A DNA stretch of 19,017 bases from an uncultured bacterium (GTDB lineage: Bacteria; Bacillota; Clostridia; Oscillospirales; Ruminococcaceae), in assembly GCA_905214265.1 (NCBI GenBank), contig CAJMLQ010000050.1, positions 1 to 19,017 of the forward strand, written 5' to 3'. Positions 6,323 through 13,728 of the stretch are shown here, one piece after another. The notes beneath the pieces are model-generated. The model did no database searches. It was not told the DNA's origin and saw nothing but the letters and a program-made list of their open reading frames with translations. The position numbers and the translations under genes were made by a program. Positions within the stretch are counted from its first letter, which is position 1. Each line of letters starts with the position of its first letter.

Positions 6323-6355
6323 AAAAGAGCCGGGGAGTAACCCGGCTCTTTTCTT
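6323..6355. terminator. Bidirectional terminator
   Basis: A 12-bp stem (AAAAGAGCCGGG at 6323-6334 with CCCGGCTCTTTT at 6341-6352) and a 6-nt loop. Rightwards it is followed by CTTATG, and leftwards the arm itself supplies UUUU. It serves both the orphan rightward unit and the leftward transporter operon, whose last stop codon abuts it (6356-6354). Confidence 0.88.
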
Positions 6356-6533
6356 ATGCGTAACGAAGGAAAAAGAACCAGATCACCGCCAGAAATCCGC
6401 CAGCAACCAGCAGGACCGCCGGAAGGAGGACGAGAAAAGCCGCAAGAATCATAGCGGGAAGGTCGCCTTTTTCCAGTTGTTCCGTATGAGAAATTTCTTT
6501 CTTGGGCGCAGGCAATGTTTTTTTTCGGAACAC
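6354..6533 (-). CDS. 59-residue single-pass membrane protein ending the peptide-transporter operon
   Basis: Starts at a GTG at 6533, 14 bp after the oppF stop, with GGGAGGGG 7-8 nt upstream, and ends at a TAA touching the operon terminator. The N-terminal ~26 residues are polar and charged (FRKKTLPAPKKEISHTEQLE). Residues ~27-56 form one long hydrophobic helix (AAFLVLLPAVLLVAGGFLAV, then IWFFFLRYA). By the positive-inside rule the charged tail is probably cytosolic. No known family was recognised. Its position and ribosome site argue that it is translated and works with, or is expressed with, the ABC transporter. The same frame runs on upstream as a meaningless overlap of oppF, so the GTG is the sensible start. 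Confidence 0.72.
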   Translation of the reverse strand: MFRKKTLPAPKKEISHTEQLEKGDLPAMILAAFLVLLPAVLLVAGGFLAVIWFFFLRYA

Positions 6534-6547
6534 AGCGTTCCCCTCCC

Positions 6548-7957
6548 TTACAACACCGGATGGTCCAGCGGATGGTGACATGCGGCAAAATGGCCGGGCG
6601 CCAGCTCGGCAAAGACCGGTTCGATCTCTCCGCAGACATCCGTTGCATAGGGACAGCGGGGATGGAATTTGCAGCCTTTTGGAGGGCAGATAGGACTTGG
6701 GATGTCCCCTTCCAGCAAGATCGGCGGACGTTTTCTTTTTTCCGTGGTGGGAATCGCGGAGAGCAGAGCCTCGGTGTAAGGATGGTGCGGCGTAGTGAAA
6801 AGCTGCGAAGAAGGGGCCAGTTCCACAAGGCTGCCGAGATACATCACACCGATGCGGTCCGAAATATATTTGACGACGCTGAGGTCGTGGGAGATGAAAA
6901 GATATGTCAGGTTGTCCCGCTCTTTCAGCTTCCGAAGAAGATTCAGAATCTGGGACTGGATAGACACATCCAAAGCGGAAACCGCCTCGTCGCATACCAC
7001 AAACTTCGGCCGGAGGGCCAGGGAGCGGGCGATGCCGATCCGTTGGCGCTGTCCTCCGGAAAACTGATGGGGATACCGGTGGAGCATATAAGGGGCCAGC
7101 CCGCAATCTTCCATGACCTGGCGGACATGCTCCTGAAGCTCCGGTCCGTTTTTCTCATGGACACCATGAGCCAGCAGTCCCTCTCCGATGATCTGTCCCA
7201 CCGTCATCCTGGGGTTCAGGGAGGAATACGGATCCTGGAAAATCAGCTGAAGATCCTTCCGAAGCGGACGCATTTCCTCATACCGAAGCCGCACTAAATC
7301 CACGCCGTTGTCCCGAAAGGCTTCGCAGCGGTCAAAGAGCGGTTCGCCGGCGTACTGGCTACGGAGGGCGTCCAATTGGGTCTGGCATTCTCCCAACAAG
7401 ACCTCCTGCCGAATGATCTGCTCCTTTCGGGAAGGTCCCTTATCGTTATTCCGAAGCCTTTTCAATTCCGCTGATATCTGAAACTGTTTGTTCAAAAGCT
7501 CCAATGCAGGCGCAGGGTTCGGAAGAGCGTAAAAACCACCAGCTATAGAAGCAAGATCCCGAAAACGGGTCTCCACTTCCTGGGAAAGGCGGTTTCGGGC
7601 TTCGGGATTCTGCTCCGTTTTCTGCTTTTCCCGTAGGGCCTGTACCTCCTGACGGTGTTTGGAGAAATTTTGGAGAGTCTCGCCGACGTAGCTAGGGGCG
7701 GTTTCCTGCAGGGTCTGGCCGTAATAGAGGGTCTTTCCGGCAGTTTGGCGGTAAAGCTGGAGGATGACCCGGCCAAAGGTTGATTTTCCGCATCCGCTCT
7801 CCCCTACCAGGCCGAAGGTTTCGCCCTGATAGATATCCAGGGTGATACCATCGTTGGCTTTGACATACAGCTGCTCCTTTTGAAAGAGCGAACTCTTTTT
7901 CAGGGGGAAATACTGTTTCAAACCGATAATACGGAGCAGAACCTTTTTATCTTCCAT
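6548..7957 (-). CDS. oppF: Peptide ABC importer ATP-binding protein, OppF/DppF type, with a large internal insertion
   Basis: 469 residues, against ~310-340 usual for OppF. ATP-hydrolysing subunit on the cytosolic face of the permease. Motifs in order are Walker A GESGCGKST (52-60), Q-loop IFQDPYSSLNP (239-249, Q241), signature FSGGQRQRIGIARSL (299-313), Walker B VVCDE (320-324) and switch His357 in FISHDLSVV. The C-terminal oligopeptide-transporter extension carries cysteines in CPPKGCKFHPRCPYATDVC (424-442) and a final C460. The excess length is one ~135-residue block at about 82-216, between the strand after Walker A and the helix before the Q-loop. It is charged, helix-rich and probably coiled-coil. 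All catalytic motifs are intact, so the ATPase should be active. Its start overlaps oppD by 11 nt, with GGAGG 9 nt upstream. The B-C-D-F order fixes its role. Confidence 0.93.
   Translation of the reverse strand: MEDKKVLLRIIGLKQYFPLKKSSLFQKEQLYVKANDGITLDIYQGETFGLVGESGCGKSTFGRVILQLYRQTAGKTLYYGQTLQETAPSYVGETLQNFSKHRQEVQALREKQKTEQNPEARNRLSQEVETRFRDLASIAGGFYALPNPAPALELLNKQFQISAELKRLRNNDKGPSRKEQIIRQEVLLGECQTQLDALRSQYAGEPLFDRCEAFRDNGVDLVRLRYEEMRPLRKDLQLIFQDPYSSLNPRMTVGQIIGEGLLAHGVHEKNGPELQEHVRQVMEDCGLAPYMLHRYPHQFSGGQRQRIGIARSLALRPKFVVCDEAVSALDVSIQSQILNLLRKLKERDNLTYLFISHDLSVVKYISDRIGVMYLGSLVELAPSSQLFTTPHHPYTEALLSAIPTTEKRKRPPILLEGDIPSPICPPKGCKFHPRCPYATDVCGEIEPVFAELAPGHFAACHHPLDHPVL
7310..7714 (-). 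other. Inserted helical segment in OppF
   Basis: Residues ~82-216 of OppF. It begins after GKTLYYG and ends before GVDLVRLRYEEMRPLRKDLQ, where ordinary OppF proteins run straight through (strand, DLxxL, MRxLR, IIFQDP). Segments such as RQEVQALREKQKTEQ and EQIIRQEVLLGECQTQLDAL look like amphipathic helices. No known domain was recognised. Confidence 0.75.
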
Positions 7958-8939
7958 GACGGCGCGCCTCCTTGGAGGGATAGTAGCAGCGAATTCGGTG
8001 GCCCGGCTCGATTTCAGCCAGTTCCGGTTCCCGCTCCCGGCAGCGGTCCGTCGCGTATTTGCAGCGGGGGGCGAACTTACAGCCAGGCGGCAGATCCAGC
8101 GGATGAGGCACGGAGCCTGGAATCGCCTCTAGCTGGGCGCCGGAAGGCGTATCGAGCCGGGGAATGGATTCCAGAAGTCCCTCGGTATAGGGATGCGAGT
8201 ACCCACCCTTTTGAAAAATCGCGGCTACCGGCGCCAGTTCCACGACTTCGCCGCAGTACATCACCGCTACGTCGTCCGCCATCTCGTAGATGACCCCAAG
8301 GTCGTGAGTAATGAAAAGGATCGCGGTCCCGTTTTCCTCTTTCAGGTCGTTCATCAGGCGGAGGATCTGCGCCTGGATGGTTACATCCAGCGCCGTGGTC
8401 GGCTCATCGGCGATCAGCAGGCGCGGGCGGCAGGCCAGCGCCATCGCGATCATGACCCGCTGGCGCATTCCGCCGGAAAGCTGGTGAGGATAGCGGCGGG
8501 CCACGTTCTCCGGGTTGGGAATCCGTACGGCCTTCAGCATTTCTACAGCCTTTTGAGCGGCTTCCCTTCTGGACAGACGCTGATGGACTTCAAAGACCTC
8601 TCCGATTTGACGGCCGATTTGGAAGACCGGATTAAGGCTGGTCATGGGCTCCTGAAAAATTACCGAGATTTCGTTGCCGCGGATGCGGTACATCTCTTCC
8701 TGGGAACATTCCGCCAGATCGCGACTGCGAAACAGCACTTGGCCTTGGGCAATGTATCCATTACCGTCCAGCAGCTTCAGGATGCTCATAGCGGAAACGC
8801 TTTTTCCAGAGCCGCTTTCCCCAACCACTCCCAAGGTTCTCCCTTCCTCCACGGTGTAGGAGACGCCGTTCACCGCTTTGACGATTCCCCGCTTTGTTTG
8901 AAAATACGTGTGCAGGTTGCGCAGTTCCAGCAGTGCCAT
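7947..8939 (-). CDS. oppD: Peptide ABC importer ATP-binding protein, OppD/DppD type
   Basis: 330 residues, normal length. Walker A GESGSGKS (40-47), Q-loop IFQEPMTSLNP (Q96), signature LSGGMRQRVMIAMAL (154-168), Walker B LLIADEPTTALD (174-185) and switch His212 in FITHDLGV. The C-terminal extension has the oligopeptide-type cysteine set CKFAPRCKYATDRC (287-300) and C318; comparable clusters in some dipeptide transporters bind [4Fe-4S]. It pairs with OppF as the cytosolic ATPase heterodimer. Unlike its partner it has no insertion. GGAGG lies just before the ATG, 10 bp after the oppC stop. The product overlaps the start of oppF, so translation is probably coupled. Confidence 0.94.
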   Translation of the reverse strand: MALLELRNLHTYFQTKRGIVKAVNGVSYTVEEGRTLGVVGESGSGKSVSAMSILKLLDGNGYIAQGQVLFRSRDLAECSQEEMYRIRGNEISVIFQEPMTSLNPVFQIGRQIGEVFEVHQRLSRREAAQKAVEMLKAVRIPNPENVARRYPHQLSGGMRQRVMIAMALACRPRLLIADEPTTALDVTIQAQILRLMNDLKEENGTAILFITHDLGVIYEMADDVAVMYCGEVVELAPVAAIFQKGGYSHPYTEGLLESIPRLDTPSGAQLEAIPGSVPHPLDLPPGCKFAPRCKYATDRCREREPELAEIEPGHRIRCYYPSKEARRHGR

Positions 8940-8949
8940 AGGTTTCCTC

Positions 8950-10749
8950 CTAACGTTCGTTGGATTTGGGATCGATGGCGTCCCGCAGACCGTCGCCGAT
9001 CAGATTGATGCTGATGGTGGCGAGACTCAGGGCCAGCGCCGGAAAGACCCATCGCCACCAATAGGTTCCAATAACCGTAGACGATTGGGAGCCGGTCAGC
9101 ATATTGCCCCAGGTGGGGCTGGGTTCAATAACGCCGAAGCCCAAAAAAGAAAGAGACGATTCCGTCAGCAGGCAGGTGGCAAAGTCCAATGTGGCGTTTA
9201 CGATAATCACCGTAATCACATTGGGGAGAATGTGTTTGAAAATGATGGCCAATTCCCGCACGCCAATGGCCTTGGCAGCAGTGACAAACTCCTTTTCACG
9301 CTCAGAGAGGATCTGCGCACGGACCAGTCGGGACAGTCCCGGCCAACTTAACACGCCAAGAATCACCATGATAATGCTGATCCGTCCGATTTCGGAAACC
9401 CGGTTTCCGACGATGGCGGAAAGGATAATGGCTAGAGGCAAAAACGGAATCGATCCGACAATTTCGGCAAAGCGCATGAGGACCATGTCCACTTTTCCGC
9501 CGTAATACCCGGAAAAGCCGCCGACGGCGATGCCGATGAGGGTGGAGAGGATGACGGCAATGGCACCGATAGTCATAGTGAGCCGCCCTCCTGAAATCAA
9601 CCGCACAAAGACATCGCGCCCATATCCATCTGTGCCCATCAGATAGCCACGCAGGCCCCAGACCGTGACCTTTCCGGAGGATTCCACAGCATAATTCTGA
9701 TAGGAGCCGACGTAAAGGGCCGTGACCGTCTTTCCATCCAACGAGGAGGGGACGGCGTTTTGATGAAAGTTGCTACTGCCCCAAGAGACGACCCCTCCAT
9801 CCGTTGTCAGGGCGGAGAAATGGGCGCGTCCGGCCTCAAGGGAGACCGTATTTCCCTGAAGCTCTGCGGGAATTTCCAAAATTCCATAGTCCCCGCTCCC
9901 CCACACGGTGACGTGCCCGTCGCTGGTAACCGCTGCCGCTGCCTTGTCCGTCGCTGCCAAATCCACTGTGTGGCCCTGGATCTTCTCCGGAATCACGGAA
10001 AACGGTGTGGATTTGGCGGTCAGAGCTGCGACCCGTCCATCCCGGAGAAGGGCCAGACCGGTGGTAGTGTTTAGGACCACCTTTTCCACCTGGCCCTGGA
10101 CCTCCTGCACGCGCAGGCTGATCAGGTTATCATTCCCCCAATAGGTCAGCCGCCCGTCGCCGGTCAGCACCATGGAAATCTGGTGTCCGGCAAGAATCTG
10201 CCGGATATCCATCCGGCCCGTCAGCTCCGGCGGGATGCTGCCCAGAGAAAACCGGCTGTTTCCCCAGGTGAAAAGCTGTCCTTGGTCGTTGAGGGCAAGA
10301 ATATGGTCCAAACCGGCGGAAACCTGGACAACGTTTCCCATGTTTTTGGGGATATCCCGGAGACGGTCCGAGGCCCTGCCCCAGACGAAAACCTCCCCTT
10401 TTTCATTGATTCCTACAGAAAAAGTGGAGCCGGCCGAGATCTGCCGGACGCCGCTTTTCATTCCGACGGGAAGGCGCATCAGCCCGAAGCCCGGAGCTAC
10501 GTTCTGCTGGGTGACGTCCTGATAGGTCTTGTCCAGCGGAAAAAAGAGCGGAAGAAGAAAACAGGCCAGAAAGAGCAGTAAAAAAGTGATAAGACCCGTC
10601 ATTGCCACACCGTTTTCCCGGAAATTGCGGAGAATGGTGCGCAGCGGGCTTTGAACGGCTTCCTCTTCCATTGGGGACGCCGCATTGGAACCAAAAATGG
10701 TTTTCTTCAGGCTTCGGAACCGGGGGTCCGGCCTTTTTTTCCGCTTCAT
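8950..10749 (-). CDS. oppC: Peptide ABC importer permease, OppC/DppC type, with an internal seven-repeat RCC1-like propeller
   Basis: 599 residues, about twice the ~300 usual for OppC. Residues 1-48 are polar and cytosolic, and TM1 is at ~49-71 (TGLITFLLLFLACFLLPLFF). Residues ~99-370 hold seven tandem RCC1-like repeats. The normal permease core then follows without a gap: MGTDGYGRDVFVRLISGGR (371-389, the conserved GTDxxGRD entry), five membrane helices, and the EAA coupling motif EFVTAAKAIGVRELAIIFKH (487-506) before ILPN. TM1 leads outwards, so the propeller should lie on the outer face, over the translocation pore or facing the binding protein. The frame is open to 10920, but the ATG at 10749 has GGAGG 6-7 nt upstream and follows the oppB stop by 11 bp. 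Permease identity is firm. Repeat identity is strong by pattern; the ligand and role of the propeller are unknown. Confidence 0.92.
   Translation of the reverse strand: MKRKKRPDPRFRSLKKTIFGSNAASPMEEEAVQSPLRTILRNFRENGVAMTGLITFLLLFLACFLLPLFFPLDKTYQDVTQQNVAPGFGLMRLPVGMKSGVRQISAGSTFSVGINEKGEVFVWGRASDRLRDIPKNMGNVVQVSAGLDHILALNDQGQLFTWGNSRFSLGSIPPELTGRMDIRQILAGHQISMVLTGDGRLTYWGNDNLISLRVQEVQGQVEKVVLNTTTGLALLRDGRVAALTAKSTPFSVIPEKIQGHTVDLAATDKAAAAVTSDGHVTVWGSGDYGILEIPAELQGNTVSLEAGRAHFSALTTDGGVVSWGSSNFHQNAVPSSLDGKTVTALYVGSYQNYAVESSGKVTVWGLRGYLMGTDGYGRDVFVRLISGGRLTMTIGAIAVILSTLIGIAVGGFSGYYGGKVDMVLMRFAEIVGSIPFLPLAIILSAIVGNRVSEIGRISIIMVILGVLSWPGLSRLVRAQILSEREKEFVTAAKAIGVRELAIIFKHILPNVITVIIVNATLDFATCLLTESSLSFLGFGVIEPSPTWGNMLTGSQSSTVIGTYWWRWVFPALALSLATISINLIGDGLRDAIDPKSNER
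9640..10455 (-). other. Seven-repeat RCC1-like beta-propeller region inside OppC
   Basis: OppC residues ~99-370. The repeats are about 39-42 residues each: 100-138, 139-180, 181-219, 220-259, 260-299, 300-339 and 340-370. The shared pattern is VxQISAGxxHxxALxxDGxVxxWG, then a linker with IPxxLxG. The WG pair is present in repeats 1, 2, 3, 5, 6 and 7 (W123, W162, W204, W283, W323, W364) and is lost in repeat 4. Seven repeats equal a full RCC1 propeller. The region contains no cysteine. Confidence 0.85.
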
Positions 10750-10760
10750 CGTGTCCCTCC

Positions 10761-11744
10761 TCAATCCAGTTTCACGCGTGGGTCTACCAGGCAGTAGCCC
10801 AGATCCATCAGCAGGTTCCCGGCAAGGGTCAGTACCACGTAGAACATCTGCATGGCCAACACAACGGGGAAATCCTGCTGGCGCAGTGCGTCGATCAAGA
10901 CCTTGCCAATGCCGTTCCACATAAAGATGGTCTCAATGACCACGGAACCGCCGAATACGCCCACAAACCACCCGGTAATAATGGTCACAATGGGGATTAG
11001 AGCGTTGCGGAACGCATGGGAATAGATGACGACCTTTTCCCTCAGGCCCTTGGCACGGGCGGTGCGGATGTAATCCATCCGGAGAGCGTCGATCATAGCG
11101 GCGCGGACATATCGGGTCAACCCTCCAATGGAGCTGAGCACCAGCACCAGCAGAGGCAAGCACATATGATACAGAACGTCCAGCGCTTTCTGAAAGGCAT
11201 TTCCTTCAAAGCCCGCCGTACTGACCCCGCTGATTGGAAAAACCGGCAGTTTTACCGCCAGCAGAAAGATAAGGGTCAGGGCGATGATGAAACTTGGGAG
11301 GCTGTAGCCCACAATGGTGCCGACCTGTATAGCATGGTCGAAGGCGCTGTTCTTCCGAACGGCTGTTGCGATTCCCAGAGGGGTGGTGATGCAGAAAACC
11401 AGCGCCAGTGAGGCAAGGTTCAAAAGCACAGTATTTTTCATGGGCGCCGCGACCATGTCGATGACGTCCATCCGGTAGGTCATGGAATAACCGAAGTTTC
11501 CCGTGAGCATATTGCCGATCCATTTGACGTACTGGATGGGGATCGGATCATTGAGGCCGAGACGCTCCCGTGCCGCTTCATACATCGCCTGATAGCGTAC
11601 CGGGTCTGTATTGGCGATGGTGCTGTCCAACATCATACGCGCAGGATCGCCGGGCATGAGCTTATAGATTCCAAACAGGAGAACGGATACGATCAAAAAA
11701 ACGAAAATGATGTAAAGCAAACGCCTTAACAGATAACGCGCCAT
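10761..11744 (-). CDS. oppB: Peptide ABC importer permease, OppB/DppB type
   Basis: 327 residues, normal length. Six membrane helices of the binding-protein-dependent transport family. It opens with the typical MARYLLRRLLYIIFVFLIVS and FGIYKLMPGDPARMM, has LGLNDPIPIQYVKWIGNMLT in the outer loop, and carries the EAA-type coupling loop DYIRTARAKGLREKVVIYSH before ALIPIV. No insertion is present, unlike its partner OppC. GAGG lies 7 nt before the ATG. It is the first gene after the intercistronic terminator that follows the binding-protein gene, and the 139-bp gap shows no convincing promoter. It should therefore be expressed by read-through, at a lower level than the binding protein. Confidence 0.94.
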   Translation of the reverse strand: MARYLLRRLLYIIFVFLIVSVLLFGIYKLMPGDPARMMLDSTIANTDPVRYQAMYEAARERLGLNDPIPIQYVKWIGNMLTGNFGYSMTYRMDVIDMVAAPMKNTVLLNLASLALVFCITTPLGIATAVRKNSAFDHAIQVGTIVGYSLPSFIIALTLIFLLAVKLPVFPISGVSTAGFEGNAFQKALDVLYHMCLPLLVLVLSSIGGLTRYVRAAMIDALRMDYIRTARAKGLREKVVIYSHAFRNALIPIVTIITGWFVGVFGGSVVIETIFMWNGIGKVLIDALRQQDFPVVLAMQMFYVVLTLAGNLLMDLGYCLVDPRVKLD

Positions 11745-11824
11745 AAAGTTTCCTCGCTTTCAAGACGGGATAGGAATACTGTACCCCAAGACGGCCTGAA
11801 AATTCTCCTTCCCGCTCCGAAAAA

Positions 11825-11867
11825 CAAAAAACACGCCGCCGTCTGGGGGAACCCGGTCCGGCGGCGT
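11825..11867 (-). terminator. Intercistronic terminator between binding-protein gene and oppB
   Basis: On the minus strand ACGCCGCCG (11867-11859) pairs with CGGCGGCGT (11841-11833) across a 17-nt loop and is followed by GTTTTTTGTTTTT. This is a strong intrinsic terminator inside the operon. It is the usual way to make much more binding protein than permease. Confidence 0.87.
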
Positions 11868-11883
11868 TTGGAATTTCAGAACA

Positions 11884-13728
11884 TCACTGCAGTTCCGCAT
11901 ACAAAATGGCGTTTTCCCAGGGCCACAGACCGTCGGGCTGATAATTCTTCAGACGTGTAGTGAAGAAATCATGGTAATCGTCGGAGTAAAGTGGAATGTC
12001 CGGAAGCAGTTCATTCCAGCGTTTCTGAAATTCCAGCCACTTGATGTCCCAGGTCGCTGTATCCCCGGGCTCTGTGGCTTTCATGTCGGCTGCCAGATGG
12101 TAGAGCTCCTCGTCGGAAATAAAGTTGGAATTGTACCCGCCGCCGAAGGTTTCCAGATCCGGGTTATAGTAATACCATACAGCGGAGATATTGCCAAAGC
12201 CGGTTCCGAGATTGAACATGTGGTAATTTTGCCCGTCGGTCTGTTGAAGTTCGTTGAGGAGTTTTCCTAGCTCCATGGTGGTGGGCTGCAGCTCCATACC
12301 AATTTTTTTCATCTCGGAAGGGAGCATAGTGTTAATAAGGTCAGAAACCGGATTGTTAGCGGTATTGGCCCAGCGGATGACCAGCGGCATCAGTTCCCCA
12401 TCCACCTCTTTGTAGCGGAGCGGATCTGTTCCCTCCTGAAATACGCCACCGGAAGCGTTTTTCGTCCAGCCGTCGGCGATCAGGAGTTCCCGGGCCTTAT
12501 CCAGATTGTAGGTGTAATGAATCAGTTCAGATTCCAGCGCCTCCCGATTGTCCCGATATTCGCGCTGAGACAAGCCGTAATAGCCGTCCACAACCTTGGC
12601 GTGTCCGCCGGAATACAGGCGGGCGAACTCGTCCCGGTCCAGGCAGTAGGCGATGGCCTGGCGCACGGCGGCAAACTGTGTCGGGCCGTGGTTGGCAGCG
12701 AAGGCGATGCGTCCATACCCGGCCCGCAGATAGGCAGCGTAGTCCGCTTTTCCCTCTTCCACCAGGTCAAGACCGCGATCAATGGTTGTGCCGGAGATCT
12801 GGGTCAGCAGGCCGACGGAACCGGCGGAGAGCTCGTCAATCATTGTCGCGTCGGTGACGGATTTCAGAATCAGCTTTTGAATAGAGGGCTTCTGCCCGTC
12901 ATAATTTCCCTGGAAATAGGGATTCAGGGTCAGCACCGCCTGCTTGGTGGAAGCGTCGTAGCTCTCCAGGCGGTAGGGGCCGGAGCTGACGGACGGGCGG
13001 TAGCGATATCCGGTTTCCGCGTCCAGGATCGTTTTCTGCAGAAGCTCTTTGGTAAACTCTTCGCTGAGGAATGCGCCGTCCCCATTGTCGGAGAGGGTCA
13101 CGCCGGGGGCAATCACCGCCATGGGCAGAGGGGTTACGCCGGCATAGTTCAGCTCATAATAGTACGGAAAGTTTTCTGCTTTTACCGTGATGGAAAAGGT
13201 GTGCTCATCCAGCAGACGGACGCCGGAAAAGGTCCGGCTCTCTCCGGAGTGAAATCCTTCAAAACCCACGTAGTCAATGCCGGCAAAGTTGTCTCCCTCC
13301 AAAGCGCCGAATTCCGGTGAAGAATAGAGCAGGACGTTAAACACGTAATCCGAAGCCGTTATGGAGGAGCCATCGTCGAAGGTCAGGCCTTGCCGGATCG
13401 ATACGGTAAAGGTTTTGGTGCCATCAGCATTTTCGGTAGTGGTCAGATTTTGAACGGCTGTTTTGTTGACAGCAAACAGCCCTTCTTTGGTATAAGACAC
13501 GGTTTCATAGCCATTGAGCAGCGCCTTGATGGACTTATTCTGCCCTGCGTTGGTCCATCCGTCCATCATATCCGCGTTTAGATCGCTGACAGAGCCGACG
13601 ACGAGCTGGTTGGATGCGCCGCTGGGATTGGAGGAAGTACCGGAAGAATTTCCTGGTTCTGAATTCCGGCATCCGGTCATGCAAAACGCTGCCGCAGCAG
13701 CGAGAAAGAGCGATACAATCTTTTTCAT
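11884..13728 (-). CDS. oppA: Family 5 peptide-binding lipoprotein of the ABC importer
   Basis: 614 residues, somewhat longer than a typical OppA/DppA. The signal peptide is MKKIVSLFLAAAAAFCMTGC with lipobox MTGC and lipidated Cys20, then a Ser/Asn/Gly-rich linker. The mature protein shows the family 5 pattern: a bait-like TFTVSIRQGLTFDDGSSITA, then DYVFNVLLYSSPEF, GPYRLESYD, a hinge region, RQAIAYCLDRDEFA, and a C-terminal DIPLYSDDYHDFF. It should sit outside the cell, anchored to the membrane, delivering peptides or similar ligands to OppB/OppC. The ligand cannot be read. Two adjacent starts exist (TTG at 13731 and ATG at 13728); the GGAGG at 13741-13737 favours the ATG by spacing (8 nt). 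It is the first gene of the operon, divergent from ypeB. Confidence 0.93.
   Translation of the reverse strand: MKKIVSLFLAAAAAFCMTGCRNSEPGNSSGTSSNPSGASNQLVVGSVSDLNADMMDGWTNAGQNKSIKALLNGYETVSYTKEGLFAVNKTAVQNLTTTENADGTKTFTVSIRQGLTFDDGSSITASDYVFNVLLYSSPEFGALEGDNFAGIDYVGFEGFHSGESRTFSGVRLLDEHTFSITVKAENFPYYYELNYAGVTPLPMAVIAPGVTLSDNGDGAFLSEEFTKELLQKTILDAETGYRYRPSVSSGPYRLESYDASTKQAVLTLNPYFQGNYDGQKPSIQKLILKSVTDATMIDELSAGSVGLLTQISGTTIDRGLDLVEEGKADYAAYLRAGYGRIAFAANHGPTQFAAVRQAIAYCLDRDEFARLYSGGHAKVVDGYYGLSQREYRDNREALESELIHYTYNLDKARELLIADGWTKNASGGVFQEGTDPLRYKEVDGELMPLVIRWANTANNPVSDLINTMLPSEMKKIGMELQPTTMELGKLLNELQQTDGQNYHMFNLGTGFGNISAVWYYYNPDLETFGGGYNSNFISDEELYHLAADMKATEPGDTATWDIKWLEFQKRWNELLPDIPLYSDDYHDFFTTRLKNYQPDGLWPWENAILYAELQ

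Noticed and set aside
8193..9008. 271-codon rightward frame opposite oppD
   Set aside because: It lies entirely over a gene with intact ABC motifs, has no ribosome site and gives no recognisable protein.
10750..10920. N-terminal extension of OppC by 57 residues
   Set aside because: It would overlap the end of oppB, has no membrane or signal character, and the ATG at 10749 has an excellent ribosome site.
12517..13320. 267-codon rightward frame opposite the binding-protein gene
   Set aside because: The minus-strand frame encodes a clear family 5 binding protein. The opposite frame is an antisense shadow.
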